NCBI RefSeq assembly: GCF_002982135.1
Contig: NZ_CP019981.1
Coordinates: 1,054,001 to 1,118,000, forward strand
DNA: 64,000 bases
Reading direction: 5' to 3'
Source: Pediococcus inopinatus
Lineage (GTDB): Bacteria; Bacillota; Bacilli; Lactobacillales; Lactobacillaceae
Shown piece by piece: positions 31,484-40,330 of the stretch (position 1 is its first letter; each line of letters opens with the position of its first letter). The notes below the pieces were generated by a model. That model worked only from the letters and a program-made list of their open reading frames with translations. It had not been told where the DNA came from and did no database searches. A program made the position numbers and the translations under genes.

Positions 31484-32431
31484 CTATTTTATTTTTTCAA
31501 TAACTCGGAGTCTTGCGCTATGTGCGCGATGATTATTTTCTAATTCGTCCTTACTAGGTAAAATGGGTTTGCGTGTTGCCAATTTAAAATGTGGTTCGAG
31601 TTCTTTAGGAATAACGGGTAGTCCCTGTGGAAGATCCGGAAGATTTGCATTTTCTTTAAAAATGTTTTTGACCAGTCGGTCTTCTAAAGATTGGAATGTA
31701 ATCACACTAATTCGGCCACCAACCTCTAATATATCTAAAGCCTGTTCTAGCGAAGTTTCTAAAACGCCTAACTCATTGTTAACAGCAATTCGAACAGCCT
31801 GGAAAACTCGTTTTGCTGGATGACCACCGGTTCTTCGTGCGGCAGCAGGAATTGCTTTTTTTATGATTTCAACTAATTGTCCAGTCGTTTGAATGGGTGC
31901 TACTTCACGCTCCCGTTCAATTTCACGTGCAACTTGTTTTGAATAGCGTTCTTCCCCGTAACGGAAAAAGATTCTGACCAATGCTTCATATGACCACTGG
32001 TTCACCACCGTTTGCGCCGTTAATTCCGCGGATTGATCCATGCGCATGTCCAGTGGCGCATCGTGTTGATAACTAAACCCTCGCTTAGCGTCATCCAACT
32101 GTGGTGATGAAACACCTAAATCATAGACAATGCCATCAACCTTTTGAATTCCTTGTTCTTCCAAATCTTTTTTAATATTTTTAAAGTTATCTTCAATGAA
32201 CGTAACCTGATGACTATCCAAATATTTCTTTAAATGAGTTTGATTGTATTCAATTGCTGCAATATCTTGATCAAACGCATATAAATGACCCTTTTGACTC
32301 AGTTGGCTCAAAATCAGTTGACTATGACCACCGCCGCCAAGCGTACAATCCACATAAACACCGTCTGGATTAAGATTTAATTCATCAATTGCTTGGTTTA
32401 ATAAAACAGTTGTATGTTGAAACTCACTCAT
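31484..32431 (-). CDS. rsmH: 16S rRNA (cytosine-1402-N4)-methyltransferase
   Basis: SAM enzyme that methylates C1402 in the ribosomal P-site; 315 residues. SAM motif [19 protein letters not shown] lies near the N-terminus, with [19 protein letters not shown] and [14 protein letters not shown] further on. ATG 32431 with a GGAG site is chosen over the in-frame start at 32458, which lies inside mraZ. Second gene of the dcw operon. Confidence 0.97.
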   Translation of the reverse strand: MSEFQHTTVLLNQAIDELNLNPDGVYVDCTLGGGGHSQLILSQLSQKGHLYAFDQDIAAIEYNQTHLKKYLDSHQVTFIEDNFKNIKKDLEEQGIQKVDGIVYDLGVSSPQLDDAKRGFSYQHDAPLDMRMDQSAELTAQTVVNQWSYEALVRIFFRYGEERYSKQVAREIEREREVAPIQTTGQLVEIIKKAIPAAARRTGGHPAKRVFQAVRIAVNNELGVLETSLEQALDILEVGGRISVITFQSLEDRLVKNIFKENANLPDLPQGLPVIPKELEPHFKLATRKPILPSKDELENNHRAHSARLRVIEKIK

Positions 32432-32441
32432 TTTTCTACTC

Positions 32442-32873
32442 CTATAAGCCAAAATCAATTAAATTTTCAGCAATATCATCAAAATTCTCTTCCGTATCCG
32501 CCGTTACCGCATTCCATTGTGCTTCATCCCAAATTTCGAATCGGCTTGAAACACCAACCAACACACACTTCTTAGTAAGTTTTGCATGTTCACGTAACTG
32601 TTTAGGAATATTAATACGACCTTGTTTATCAAAATTACATTGCGTTGCATCTGCGAACAAGAATCGGACAAAGGCCCGGTTATTTCGCTTATTTAACGGC
32701 AATGCTTTTAATTTGTCTTGAACCCTTTGCCACTCTTCAAGTGGATAGCCAAACAAACAACCGTCCAACCCACGAGTGATCACAAAATCAGATCCTAAAT
32801 CTTCTCTAAATTTGGCCGGAACAATTAGTCGTCCCTTAGTGTCAAGTGAATGCTGATATTCGCCCATGAACAT
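32442..32873 (-). CDS. mraZ: Transcriptional regulator MraZ
   Basis: AbrB-like repressor of the dcw operon, 143 residues, with two MraZ repeats: [20 protein letters not shown] and [20 protein letters not shown]. It forms ring oligomers that bind several short repeats in its own promoter. ATG 32873 follows AGAAGGAAAGGGG; the in-frame TTG 32897 lies within that site and is rejected. The matching operator is visible at 32913-32937. Confidence 0.97.
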   Translation of the reverse strand: MFMGEYQHSLDTKGRLIVPAKFREDLGSDFVITRGLDGCLFGYPLEEWQRVQDKLKALPLNKRNNRAFVRFLFADATQCNFDKQGRINIPKQLREHAKLTKKCVLVGVSSRFEIWDEAQWNAVTADTEENFDDIAENLIDFGL

Positions 32874-32912
32874 ACTAATTGCCCCTTTCCTTCTCAATCA
32901 CAAACTTAGTTT

Positions 32913-32937
32913 ACCACTTTGTCCCACTACCTACCAC
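32913..32937 (-). promoter_or_regulatory. MraZ operator, three GTGG(T/G) boxes
   Basis: On the minus strand GTGGT, GTGGG and GTGGT are spaced by exactly five bases each (10-bp period) at the predicted transcription start. This matches the known MraZ box layout of direct repeats contacted by successive subunits of the ring. Confidence 0.85.
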
Positions 32938-32940
32938 CAA

Positions 32941-32969
32941 TTTATAAAACATTTTTAAAATGCTTACAA
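32941..32969 (-). promoter_or_regulatory. Promoter of the mraZ/dcw operon
   Basis: TTGTAA, 17-base spacer, TATAAA on the minus strand, immediately upstream of the MraZ boxes, so that bound MraZ would cover the start site. Confidence 0.7.
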
Positions 32970-33149
32970 ATTATTATAAAAGTGATAATTTAATCACTTT
33001 ATTTTCCACTCCGGATTCTTTATAAACACTAGTATATCAGTATTTTAAATCGATTTCATTAATTAGTGGAAGGATGGTGGGGATTATTTTTAGTTTTTGT
33101 TTAATTTGTCTTAAAATCCACTGAAATCCTGACAGCTTCATAAAAAAAT

Positions 33150-33178
33150 TTGAATTGTTAAAACTTACACGTTAGAAT
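33150..33178 (+). promoter_or_regulatory. Promoter of the small DUF4044 gene
   Basis: TTGAAT, 17-base spacer, TAGAAT on the plus strand, 31 bases before the ATG at 33210. Confidence 0.6.
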
Positions 33179-33209
33179 AGTGAGTAATATTTCGGAAAGT
33201 GGTGCACCT

Positions 33210-33329
33210 ATGAAAAAAAAGAAAAGTACATTTCAAAAAGTTACAATGGTCGTTGTTTGGATCATGATTATTAGTATGGTTGGTTCAGTTGTTTTAACTG
33301 CCCTATCATCCTTAAATCTCTTGGGATAA
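33210..33329 (+). CDS. Small DUF4044-like membrane peptide
   Basis: A 39-codon gene, easily missed because of its length. It has a basic start MKKKKSTFQK followed by one membrane helix (about 11-34, VTMVVVWIMIISMVGSVVLT). This is the pattern of DUF4044, a family of about 35-40 residues found next to mraZ in lactobacilli and other Firmicutes. It has its own promoter and terminator and is divergent from mraZ. The function is unknown. The ribosome site (GGAAAGTGG) is modest. Confidence 0.8.
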   Translation: MKKKKSTFQKVTMVVVWIMIISMVGSVVLTALSSLNLLG

Positions 33330-33330
33330 A

Positions 33331-33370
33331 AAAGGAACTCCAATTGTTAATTGGCGTTTCTTTTTTATTA
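33331..33370 (+). terminator. Terminator after the DUF4044 gene
   Basis: Hairpin CCAATT / AATTGG extended by AAC / GTT, followed by a run of T residues. Confidence 0.8.
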
Positions 33371-33434
33371 TTGTGGTAATTCACTCTTTAAGTTTCTTAA
33401 ACAGCCGGACACCATAGTTCACAACATTCTAATA

Positions 33435-33493
33435 AAACAAAAATAGCTATGACTTAATAGGATTATCCTCCTAAATCGTCATAGCTATTTTTC
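33435..33493. terminator. Terminator after ftsK
   Basis: AAATAGCTATGAC / GTCATAGCTATTT arms with a 25-base loop and T-runs on both strands, just past the ftsK stop. Confidence 0.8.
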
Positions 33494-33507
33494 TACTTTA
33501 TCAAACT

Positions 33508-35829
33508 TTACTCTTTTTTGGTAAACACCTGTCGTGGCTTGCTACCCTCCTGGGGGCCAACCACGCCATTTGCTTCCAACTGATCTACAATTCTTGCAGC
33601 GCGGTTATAACCAATCCTAAAACGACGTTGCAACATTGACGTACTAGCTTTCTGCATTTCAGTCACTAAAGCAACCGCTTGATCATATAACTCATCTTTT
33701 TCATCATTATTTGATTGATCATCAGCTGCCGCTTCTTCATCCGTTACAACTAACGCTTCATCGTAAGACACCTTTTGTTGATTTTTGACATATTCAACGA
33801 CAGTTTTCACATCTTTATCCGAAATAAAAGCACCCTGAACTCGTTCTGGTTTACTTTTACCCATAGGATAGTAAAGCATATCTCCACGGCCTAAAAGCTT
33901 CTCAGCCCCATTTGAATCAATAATGGTCCGCGAATCTGTTCCACTCGCTACCGCAAAAGCGATTCGTGAAGGAACATTAGCTTTAATTAGTCCAGTTACC
34001 ACATCCACAGATGGTCGCTGGGTGGCGATGATCATGTGAATTCCAGCCGCCCGAGCCAATTGAGCCAATCTGATAATTGCGTCTTCCACAGCATTTTGTG
34101 CCACCATCATCAAATCCGCTAGTTCATCAACAACCACAACAATATATGGCAAATGAGGACGATTCTTACCGTCTTTTTTATTTTCTTCACTGATATATTG
34201 ATTATAAGTTTTAATATTTCGTTGATTGCTTTCTGCAAACAAGTCATAGCGATGCTGCATTTCAGCAACAACTTTATGTAAAGCTCTCGCTGCCTTTTTA
34301 GGCTCAGTGACCACTGGCGTCAAAAGATGCGGAATATCTTTATAAACACCCAACTCAACTTTTTTCGGATCAATTAAAATAAATTTCACTTGGTCTGGTC
34401 TGGCATTCATCAACAAACTTGTAATAATGACATTAATCATGACAGATTTCCCACTACCCGTCGCTCCCGCAATTAGTAAATGTTGCATTTTGACCAAGTC
34501 TGCTAAAACCAAATTTCCAGAAACGTCTCTTCCAATTGGCACTTGGAGAATTGCGTCTGGATGCTCCGTTTGTGCTTCAACGACATCTCGAAAAGAAACC
34601 GTTGAAACTTCCGTGTTGGGTACTTCAATACCAATTAAAGATTTTCCCGGAATTGGCGCCTCAATTCGAATATCTTTTGCAGCCAATGCCAAAGCGATAT
34701 CATCTGAAAGCCCCACAATTTTACTTACTTTCACACCAATATCGGGGTGTAACTCGTATTCAGTCACTGATGGCCCTAAATTAACACTTTTAACTGTGGC
34801 TTTGACACCAAAGCTAGTCAACGTTTGCTGCAAAATTTTGGTGTTTTTTTGAATTGTCTTATATTCTTGGCTCTGATCTGTCTTAGGAATAGTTGTTAAA
34901 AGTTCCGTAGATGGCAACTGATAATTAGGATTTTCAAGCTCTTCAGTATTTTGAAAAGCAGATTCTGTGTGAGTTACCTTTTCAGGCCGTTCTTTGGTTT
35001 GCGCTTGCTCGTGTTCTGAAGCAATTCTGATTGCAGGCTGTCCGGCTGGGTTTGATTTTTTCATCTGATCATCCATCAAATCTTTGCCCGTAACAGTTGC
35101 TTCCACATCTTTTTTCAAAGATACTTGTTTTTCTTCCTTTTGTCCGGTGGAATTACCCTTTTCTCTTTGCTGCCACTTCAGTTTTAGTTGTTGTCCAAAA
35201 CGCTCACTAGCCTCTCGAATTGAAATGATTAGCTTTCTGAGCGCGACAGCCGTCGTCTGAAGAACTTTATCCATTGGGATTCCAAAGAAGATTGCTGCGC
35301 CAAGAATAACCACTAACCACCCTAAAATAAGGCTACCAATTTCAGAAAAACAAAACTCCGTTGCAGAATACAGAATACTTCCGATCATGCCACCACCAAC
35401 TGGCTCGCCAATCGAAGCATACTTAAATGCATCCGAGAGTGATTGCCAAGTTGTAGCGATAAAATGATTGTGTTGATTCATTTGTTCAAAAAAACGTGTT
35501 GTAATTATTAATAGTGCGCCAACATAAACCAAGGCAGTTCCAACCAAAAATCGTAAACGTCCTTTTAGCTTTGGTTCTTTGCCAGTAAACAACAAAATTG
35601 CCCCATACAAGCCAAACACTAAAATCAAAATTTGGAAGGCATCCCCGACAAACAAGCGAAAAACATTCGCAAATAAAACACCAATGTATCCCAAAGAAAA
35701 ATATCCTAATAAAGCTAATAAAACAAAAATTCCGCCATAGAAGTGTTTGGATTGCAGAAAATGCTGCCAATTACTTTTCTTAGTGCGTTTTCGCTTTCGT
35801 TTGGTTGTGGTTTTTCTTTTCGTTGCCAT
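33508..35829 (-). CDS. ftsK: DNA translocase FtsK/SpoIIIE
   Basis: Hexameric septal DNA pump clearing chromosomes at division; 773 residues. Very basic N-terminus (TKRKTTTKRKRKRTKK), four membrane helices in about 25-200, then a charged linker. The RecA-like motor has Walker A IAGATGSGKSVMIN, Walker B VVVVDELADLMM and QRPSVDVVTGLIKANVPSR. The gamma winged helix (LQRRFRIGYNRAARIVDQLE) reads KOPS. ATG 35829 with AAGGAGGA; the upstream in-frame codon at 35850 is rejected. Single-gene unit. Confidence 0.96.
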   Translation of the reverse strand: MATKRKTTTKRKRKRTKKSNWQHFLQSKHFYGGIFVLLALLGYFSLGYIGVLFANVFRLFVGDAFQILILVFGLYGAILLFTGKEPKLKGRLRFLVGTALVYVGALLIITTRFFEQMNQHNHFIATTWQSLSDAFKYASIGEPVGGGMIGSILYSATEFCFSEIGSLILGWLVVILGAAIFFGIPMDKVLQTTAVALRKLIISIREASERFGQQLKLKWQQREKGNSTGQKEEKQVSLKKDVEATVTGKDLMDDQMKKSNPAGQPAIRIASEHEQAQTKERPEKVTHTESAFQNTEELENPNYQLPSTELLTTIPKTDQSQEYKTIQKNTKILQQTLTSFGVKATVKSVNLGPSVTEYELHPDIGVKVSKIVGLSDDIALALAAKDIRIEAPIPGKSLIGIEVPNTEVSTVSFRDVVEAQTEHPDAILQVPIGRDVSGNLVLADLVKMQHLLIAGATGSGKSVMINVIITSLLMNARPDQVKFILIDPKKVELGVYKDIPHLLTPVVTEPKKAARALHKVVAEMQHRYDLFAESNQRNIKTYNQYISEENKKDGKNRPHLPYIVVVVDELADLMMVAQNAVEDAIIRLAQLARAAGIHMIIATQRPSVDVVTGLIKANVPSRIAFAVASGTDSRTIIDSNGAEKLLGRGDMLYYPMGKSKPERVQGAFISDKDVKTVVEYVKNQQKVSYDEALVVTDEEAAADDQSNNDEKDELYDQAVALVTEMQKASTSMLQRRFRIGYNRAARIVDQLEANGVVGPQEGSKPRQVFTKKE

Positions 35830-35873
35830 TATGTGTCCTCCTTTCAACAAATTTATAAATCGCTCAAATAACT

Positions 35874-36386
35874 TTATTTAAGCTTGTCATTTTCATAGCG
35901 ATGGACTCGTTGAAGCCCAGGAAAGGCTTGTTGACGGAGTGCTTCATAAATCACAATTGCCACACTATTAGATAAGTTAAGCGCCCGAATATGGTCATCA
36001 TCTTGTGGAATTCGGATGGCTTTTTCAGGATATTGACGCATAAAAGGCTCTGGTAAACCCGTCGTTTCTTTACCGAACAAAAAATAATGATCCTGATCAT
36101 TATCTGTATAGTCCACATCGGTATAATCGTGATCCGCAAATTTGGAAACTAGATAAAGATAATTCAAATCTGGCACGGAAGCAATGAATTCCGGTAAATT
36201 TTCATGATAGACAAGTTCAACATCTTTCCAGTAATCAAGCCCAGCTCGCTTAAGATGTTTGTCATCAACAGAGAAACCAAGGGGTTTGATCAGGTGTAAA
36301 ACAGTATCCGTCCCTGCACAAGTTCGGGCAATATTACCCGTATTTGCAGGCATTAAAGGTTCAAAAAGTACTATATGATTTGTCAT
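35874..36386 (-). CDS. trmL: tRNA (cytidine/uridine-34-2'-O)-methyltransferase
   Basis: SPOUT-class, knotted methyltransferase acting on the wobble base of tRNA-Leu; 170 residues. HIVLFEPLMPANTGNIAR is at the start; FGKETTGLPEPFM and IPQDDDHIRALNLSNSVAI form the SAM knot at the C-terminus. Start ATG 36386 rather than 36404, because GAGAGTGAG serves as ribosome site. Stands alone between ftsK and rlmA. Confidence 0.93.
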   Translation of the reverse strand: MTNHIVLFEPLMPANTGNIARTCAGTDTVLHLIKPLGFSVDDKHLKRAGLDYWKDVELVYHENLPEFIASVPDLNYLYLVSKFADHDYTDVDYTDNDQDHYFLFGKETTGLPEPFMRQYPEKAIRIPQDDDHIRALNLSNSVAIVIYEALRQQAFPGLQRVHRYENDKLK

Positions 36387-36463
36387 TTTTATTCTCACTC
36401 TCATAAATTAAATTAAATCGTTATCTAAAAGCTATCATACTGCTACAATTTTTTTCAAACAAC

Positions 36464-36510
36464 AAAAAAAGCGTAGACACTCGGTGTAGGCACGGCGAGC
36501 TTCTACGTTA
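36464..36510 (-). terminator. Terminator after rlmA
   Basis: Minus-strand arms ACGTAGAAGCTCG / CGAGTGTCTACGC followed by seven T residues. The 113 bases between it and the rlmA stop hold nothing I recognise. Confidence 0.85.
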
Positions 36511-36623
36511 GGTGAAGTACAACTTGCTGACCACCAACGATTTCTCGATGTTGATTAGCAACCGATTTCTTATAAATGTTAACACCATAACTAAAGATGT
36601 GCAACCTCTACTGGGCCTAGTGT

Positions 36624-37469
36624 TCAAGCAATCGTGCCCTTCAACAAAGTTACATCCACCGTAATATGATCTAAATGGGAGTCTTTTGCGTGCTGAATCA
36701 TTTCTGGACTTGCTCCCCAATGCAAAGGCGTCATTTGGATCAGATCCGGCAACAAAGATTCCGCAAAATTAAACGTGTAGGTAAGTCGTTTAGCCTGTGA
36801 ATTAGCAAAATGCTTTTCAAATAACTGGACAACCTGATCATTTTGATAGTCAGCATGTTGACTTTTTTCGTCATACAACAAATGGCGTAATTCACCTAAG
36901 TAATTGGAATTAGGCACGATTTTTAGAACTTGCCCACCAGGTTTCAAAACACGCTGAAATTCGGCATAGGCAGATGGTGAAAATAAATCCAAAATGGTAG
37001 TAAATTTATCTTCAGTAAATGGCAGGTTTGCCAAGTCAGCAATACAAAAAAACGCCTCACTATCCAGTTGAGTGGCTAGATTAATGCCCGCCGTTGAAAT
37101 GTCAAACCCAATTGCTGTTGCATCATCTACCATCGAGAGTGTTTTTTTCAACGGAGTTCCCTCGCCAGACCCAACATCCAAAATAACTTCTTTTTTCGTC
37201 AAATGTTGTGCAAACTCTCGACAAATTGGATCAAACAACCCCGCCGTTAATACCCGTCTTCTTGAGGCTAACATCGCGTCATCATATTCACTTGAGACAG
37301 CATGATTCAAAAAATATAGCGTCCCCTTTTTTGAAATGTCGATTGCATGTTGATTTGGACAGACAATACTCCCCGAATCCACGTGATCATAAGTTTCATG
37401 ACAAACGGGACAGCGGAATAAGGTTAAATTATTTTCAATAAACTGAATGCCTTTTTCTCTTTTTTTCAA
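36624..37469 (-). CDS. rlmA: 23S rRNA (guanine-N1)-methyltransferase, RlmA family
   Basis: SAM-dependent methyltransferase of 281 residues. The N-terminal zinc ribbon (LFRCPVCHETY, then SIVCPNQHAID) and the SAM loop VILDVGSGEGTPLKKTL are clear. RlmA-I acts on G745 and the Gram-positive RlmA-II (TlrB) on G748, where it affects tylosin sensitivity; a Gram-positive host favours G748, but residues that decide this cannot be read by eye. Own terminator. Confidence 0.9.
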   Translation of the reverse strand: MKKREKGIQFIENNLTLFRCPVCHETYDHVDSGSIVCPNQHAIDISKKGTLYFLNHAVSSEYDDAMLASRRRVLTAGLFDPICREFAQHLTKKEVILDVGSGEGTPLKKTLSMVDDATAIGFDISTAGINLATQLDSEAFFCIADLANLPFTEDKFTTILDLFSPSAYAEFQRVLKPGGQVLKIVPNSNYLGELRHLLYDEKSQHADYQNDQVVQLFEKHFANSQAKRLTYTFNFAESLLPDLIQMTPLHWGASPEMIQHAKDSHLDHITVDVTLLKGTIA

Positions 37470-37552
37470 CTTTTAATCATCCTCATTAAAATTATTCATA
37501 AATCCACGTAGTTAAGCATAACATGGCAGCGTTTAGGGTAGTATCCAAAAAA

Positions 37553-37602
37553 CAAAAAATCCCAAGTCTATCTAAGAAATTCTCTTAGTACACTTAGGAT
37601 TG
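37553..37602 (-). terminator. Terminator after AI-2E gene
   Basis: Minus-strand AATCCTAAGT / ACTTGGGATT with a T-run behind it, eleven bases past the stop of the AI-2E gene. Confidence 0.8.
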
Positions 37603-37612
37603 ATAATTTAAC

Positions 37613-38758
37613 CTAATCGGATTTTTCGTAGCCACCATTTTGCTGCTTGTACCAATGGAATAGATGCGTTAACAGGACTTTAGAAACTGCATAAACCGGG
37701 ATTCCAAAGATAACTCCTAGTACGCCGAACATCCTTCCAGATGCCAGTAAAACGATCAGAATTGTGACCGGATGAATAGCCAAATTGGTTCCCAAAATTA
37801 ATGGAGAAAGGATTCGTCCTTCAATTGTTTGTTCAATCGCAAATACTATCAGGACCTTAACAAGCATCCAAGGCGATATGAACGCCGCCAATACAAGAGA
37901 CGGAATCATGGCCAAGAATGAGCCAAGATACGGAATTAAGTTCAAAACGCCCGCTGCAATCCCCAAAGTTAAAGCAAATTTTAAGCCAATTACTAAATAC
38001 CCAATAAAAAACATAATTGCTACGCAAAAAGCCACAATCAATTGTCCACGGATATAACCACTCACTTTGCCGTTAACTTCATCAAGAATCTGAATAAACC
38101 CAGTTCTTTTTCGAATCGGTAAAAAATGAGCTAAGTACTTGGGCAACCGATGACCATCTTTTAAGAGATAAAACAAAATAAATGGCATGGTAATCAGACC
38201 AACGACAATTTTTGTAACAGAACTAATCACACCGCCTACCGATGTAAATGTATGATTAGCGGCATTACTAAACCAGCTGGAAAAAGAACTTACCGCCGAT
38301 TTACTTAATTCTTCGAGTTCTTTTTGAAACTGCCCAAAACGGGGATCATTCAACCACTTATCCATCTGATTAACCAAATGATTCCAATAATCTGGCCAGT
38401 TTTTCAAAAAATCGGTTGCTTGATTTCGAATAACTGGAATCAAGGAAACCACAGCTAAAACGATGAGTAACACCACAATCACAAATAAACCAGTAATCGT
38501 CCATACCCGGTTAACATGATACTTTCGTTCTAGACGATCAACAAGCGGATTAAATAAATAGAATAATACACCTGCTAACACAACCGGAAAACCTACAATA
38601 TCGACAAAATCACTGATTGGTTGGAAAAACCAAGTGACTTTTGAAAATACGAAAATAATTAATAAAAATAGTAACACAATCATGAGATTAACAATAAGTC
38701 GGTTATTTAAAACTAGTTTTGTGAACCATGAGCGCCACGAATCCTTTTCTGTCTTCAA
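37613..38758 (-). CDS. AI-2E family membrane protein, second copy
   Basis: Second PF01594 paralogue, about 381 residues. An N-terminal helix pair and a long helical soluble segment (about 110-170) precede the C-terminal bundle with LGIAAGVLNLIPYLGSFLAMIPS, the family core. It differs clearly from the copy at 4686 and has a longer hydrophilic part. Substrate unknown. TTG 38773 opens the frame, but TTG 38758 lies at proper distance from GGTGAT; the choice is not certain. Downstream of, and probably co-transcribed with, the glucitol-type EIIA gene. Confidence 0.88.
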   Translation of the reverse strand: MKTEKDSWRSWFTKLVLNNRLIVNLMIVLLFLLIIFVFSKVTWFFQPISDFVDIVGFPVVLAGVLFYLFNPLVDRLERKYHVNRVWTITGLFVIVVLLIVLAVVSLIPVIRNQATDFLKNWPDYWNHLVNQMDKWLNDPRFGQFQKELEELSKSAVSSFSSWFSNAANHTFTSVGGVISSVTKIVVGLITMPFILFYLLKDGHRLPKYLAHFLPIRKRTGFIQILDEVNGKVSGYIRGQLIVAFCVAIMFFIGYLVIGLKFALTLGIAAGVLNLIPYLGSFLAMIPSLVLAAFISPWMLVKVLIVFAIEQTIEGRILSPLILGTNLAIHPVTILIVLLASGRMFGVLGVIFGIPVYAVSKVLLTHLFHWYKQQNGGYEKSD

Positions 38759-38773
38759 AAAATCACCACTCAA

Positions 38774-39136
38774 TCATTTAAATGTATAAATTATTTTATC
38801 GCCAACTGTAAATCCAGGAAATTTCTCAGGCGACAGATAAATTGCGCTTTCAAGAGGCGTTTCGGGAATTGCGGAAAAACAAAGTGTGACGTGACCCACT
38901 CCCTGCAAATTTGCATTAACCAATTTACCACAGAAGGTAACTGTATAAGTATGGTTGCGAATACTAATTTGTGAACCACGTCTTAAATTAAATTCAGGAT
39001 GACGCACATCAAATTTTTGAATCACAGCAACATCCTTAAGATTGTTCGTTGCCTCTGGACCGAATAAAATGGCGATTGGATCACTTTCTACAATAGCATT
39101 TGGCCCTATTTCTGTAACCTCAGATGTAATCATCAT
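38774..39136 (-). CDS. PTS glucitol/sorbitol-type EIIA, stand-alone
   Basis: Cytosolic PTS component of the GutA/SrlA fold, 120 residues. ITSEVTEIGPNAI, DVRHPEFNLRRGSQ (with the conserved His) and LQGVGHVTLCF match the family. No EIIB, EIIC or sorbitol dehydrogenase gene is near, so it is an orphan EIIA; it may be regulatory or serve a permease elsewhere. ATG 39136 with GAGGAGTG is chosen over GTG 39145. Next to the AI-2E gene, spacing 15 bases. Confidence 0.85.
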   Translation of the reverse strand: MMITSEVTEIGPNAIVESDPIAILFGPEATNNLKDVAVIQKFDVRHPEFNLRRGSQISIRNHTYTVTFCGKLVNANLQGVGHVTLCFSAIPETPLESAIYLSPEKFPGFTVGDKIIYTFK

Positions 39137-39233
39137 AAATACCACTCCTCAAATGAATTCTTGCTTACATTGTAGCATAGCAAGCTTCATCAAATAAAGA
39201 AAATGGAAGCGTGCACAGAGATATCCATATTTG

Positions 39234-39242
39234 TGCTATAAT
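39234..39242 (+). promoter_or_regulatory. Extended -10 promoter of the lactonase gene
   Basis: TGC followed by a perfect TATAAT, 32 bases upstream of the TTG start; no convincing -35 is seen, as expected for extended -10 promoters. Confidence 0.55.
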
Positions 39243-39274
39243 TTTACCTTAGAGAATAGAAGGAGGTTTTTATT

Positions 39275-40300
39275 TTGAAAGAATCATTTTTCGTTGGTAC
39301 TTATACAAAAAAAACAAGTCATGGTGTTTATAAAATGTCTTTAGACACCGAAACAAACGCATTAAGCCAAGCTGATTTAGTGGCTGAGATTGGCAATCCG
39401 ACTTATCTAGCAAAATCTAAACATAATTTTCTCTACACAGTCGATCAAAAAAATGCAGATGGTGGAGTTGCTGTCATCGACCTTAACACCAAACCTGCAA
39501 TAGTTGTTCAACATGCTGTAACTCCCGGAAATTCACCGGCTTATGTGGCAGTTGATGAGCATCGACAACTTCTTTACAGTTCAAATTACCATTTAGCAAC
39601 TGTGACTGTTTATAAAATTGCAGCCGATGGTACCCTCAGCCAAACAGATGTGGTTACCCATTCTGGTAAAGGGCCAAAACCGGAACAAGCTGATGGTGCC
39701 CATGTCCATTTTAGCGATTTGACACCTGACAATCGATTAGTAGTTTGTGATTTAGGAACCGATGAAGTATATACGTATGACGTTTCTGACGAAGGAAAGC
39801 TCACTGAAGTGACCCGCTATAAAACCAAAGCTGGCTTTGGCCCTCGCCACATTGTTTTTTCAAAACATGGCTCAACTGCGTATCTAGCTGGAGAACTCGG
39901 CAGTGCTGTTGAGGTTTTAACTTATGACCAACAAAACGGCAAATTCTCACATTTGCAAACAATCAGCACGATTCCTTCCACTTGGGACGCACATAACGGG
40001 GCAGCTGCAATCAAAATTAGTCAAGATGATAAATTTCTGTACGTCTCTAATCGTGGTTACAATTCCTTGGCAGTTTTTGCAATCAGCTCAGATGGTTCTT
40101 TGAAACTAATTCAAAATATTTCTGTTGAAGGCGATTTTCCGCGTGACTTTGCCTTAGATCCAACGGAAAAATTCATCGTTTGTGCTAACCAAAATACCGA
40201 TAATTTAACCCTGTTCTCTCGATCAAAAGAAAACGGAAAACTTACCTTATTGGAAAAAGATGTTGCTTTACCCGAAGGCGTTTGTGTTGTGTTTGAATAA
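39275..40300 (+). CDS. Lactonase family protein (6-phosphogluconolactonase type)
   Basis: Seven-bladed beta-propeller of the YkgB/Pgl lactonase family, 341 residues. Blade repeats are visible (GNPTYLAKSKHNFLYTVDQ, GNSPAYVAVDEHRQLLYSSN, FGPRHIVFSKHGSTAYLAGE) and HVHFSDLTPDNRLVVCDLG carries the typical active-site area. It probably hydrolyses 6-phosphogluconolactone in the pentose phosphate or phosphoketolase route. Some homologues have other lactone substrates. Starts with TTG at ideal distance from GGAGG. Followed by cutC. Confidence 0.9.
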   Translation: MKESFFVGTYTKKTSHGVYKMSLDTETNALSQADLVAEIGNPTYLAKSKHNFLYTVDQKNADGGVAVIDLNTKPAIVVQHAVTPGNSPAYVAVDEHRQLLYSSNYHLATVTVYKIAADGTLSQTDVVTHSGKGPKPEQADGAHVHFSDLTPDNRLVVCDLGTDEVYTYDVSDEGKLTEVTRYKTKAGFGPRHIVFSKHGSTAYLAGELGSAVEVLTYDQQNGKFSHLQTISTIPSTWDAHNGAAAIKISQDDKFLYVSNRGYNSLAVFAISSDGSLKLIQNISVEGDFPRDFALDPTEKFIVCANQNTDNLTLFSRSKENGKLTLLEKDVALPEGVCVVFE

Positions 40301-40330
40301 CTAAATTTTGATAACAGACGGGAGTTATTT

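Noticed and set aside
34427..34852. 141-codon plus-strand frame opposite ftsK
   Set aside because: Antisense shadow of the FtsK motor domain, no ribosome site.
36508..36720. 70-codon minus-strand frame overlapping the end of rlmA
   Set aside because: Overlaps rlmA and its terminator region, with no family match.
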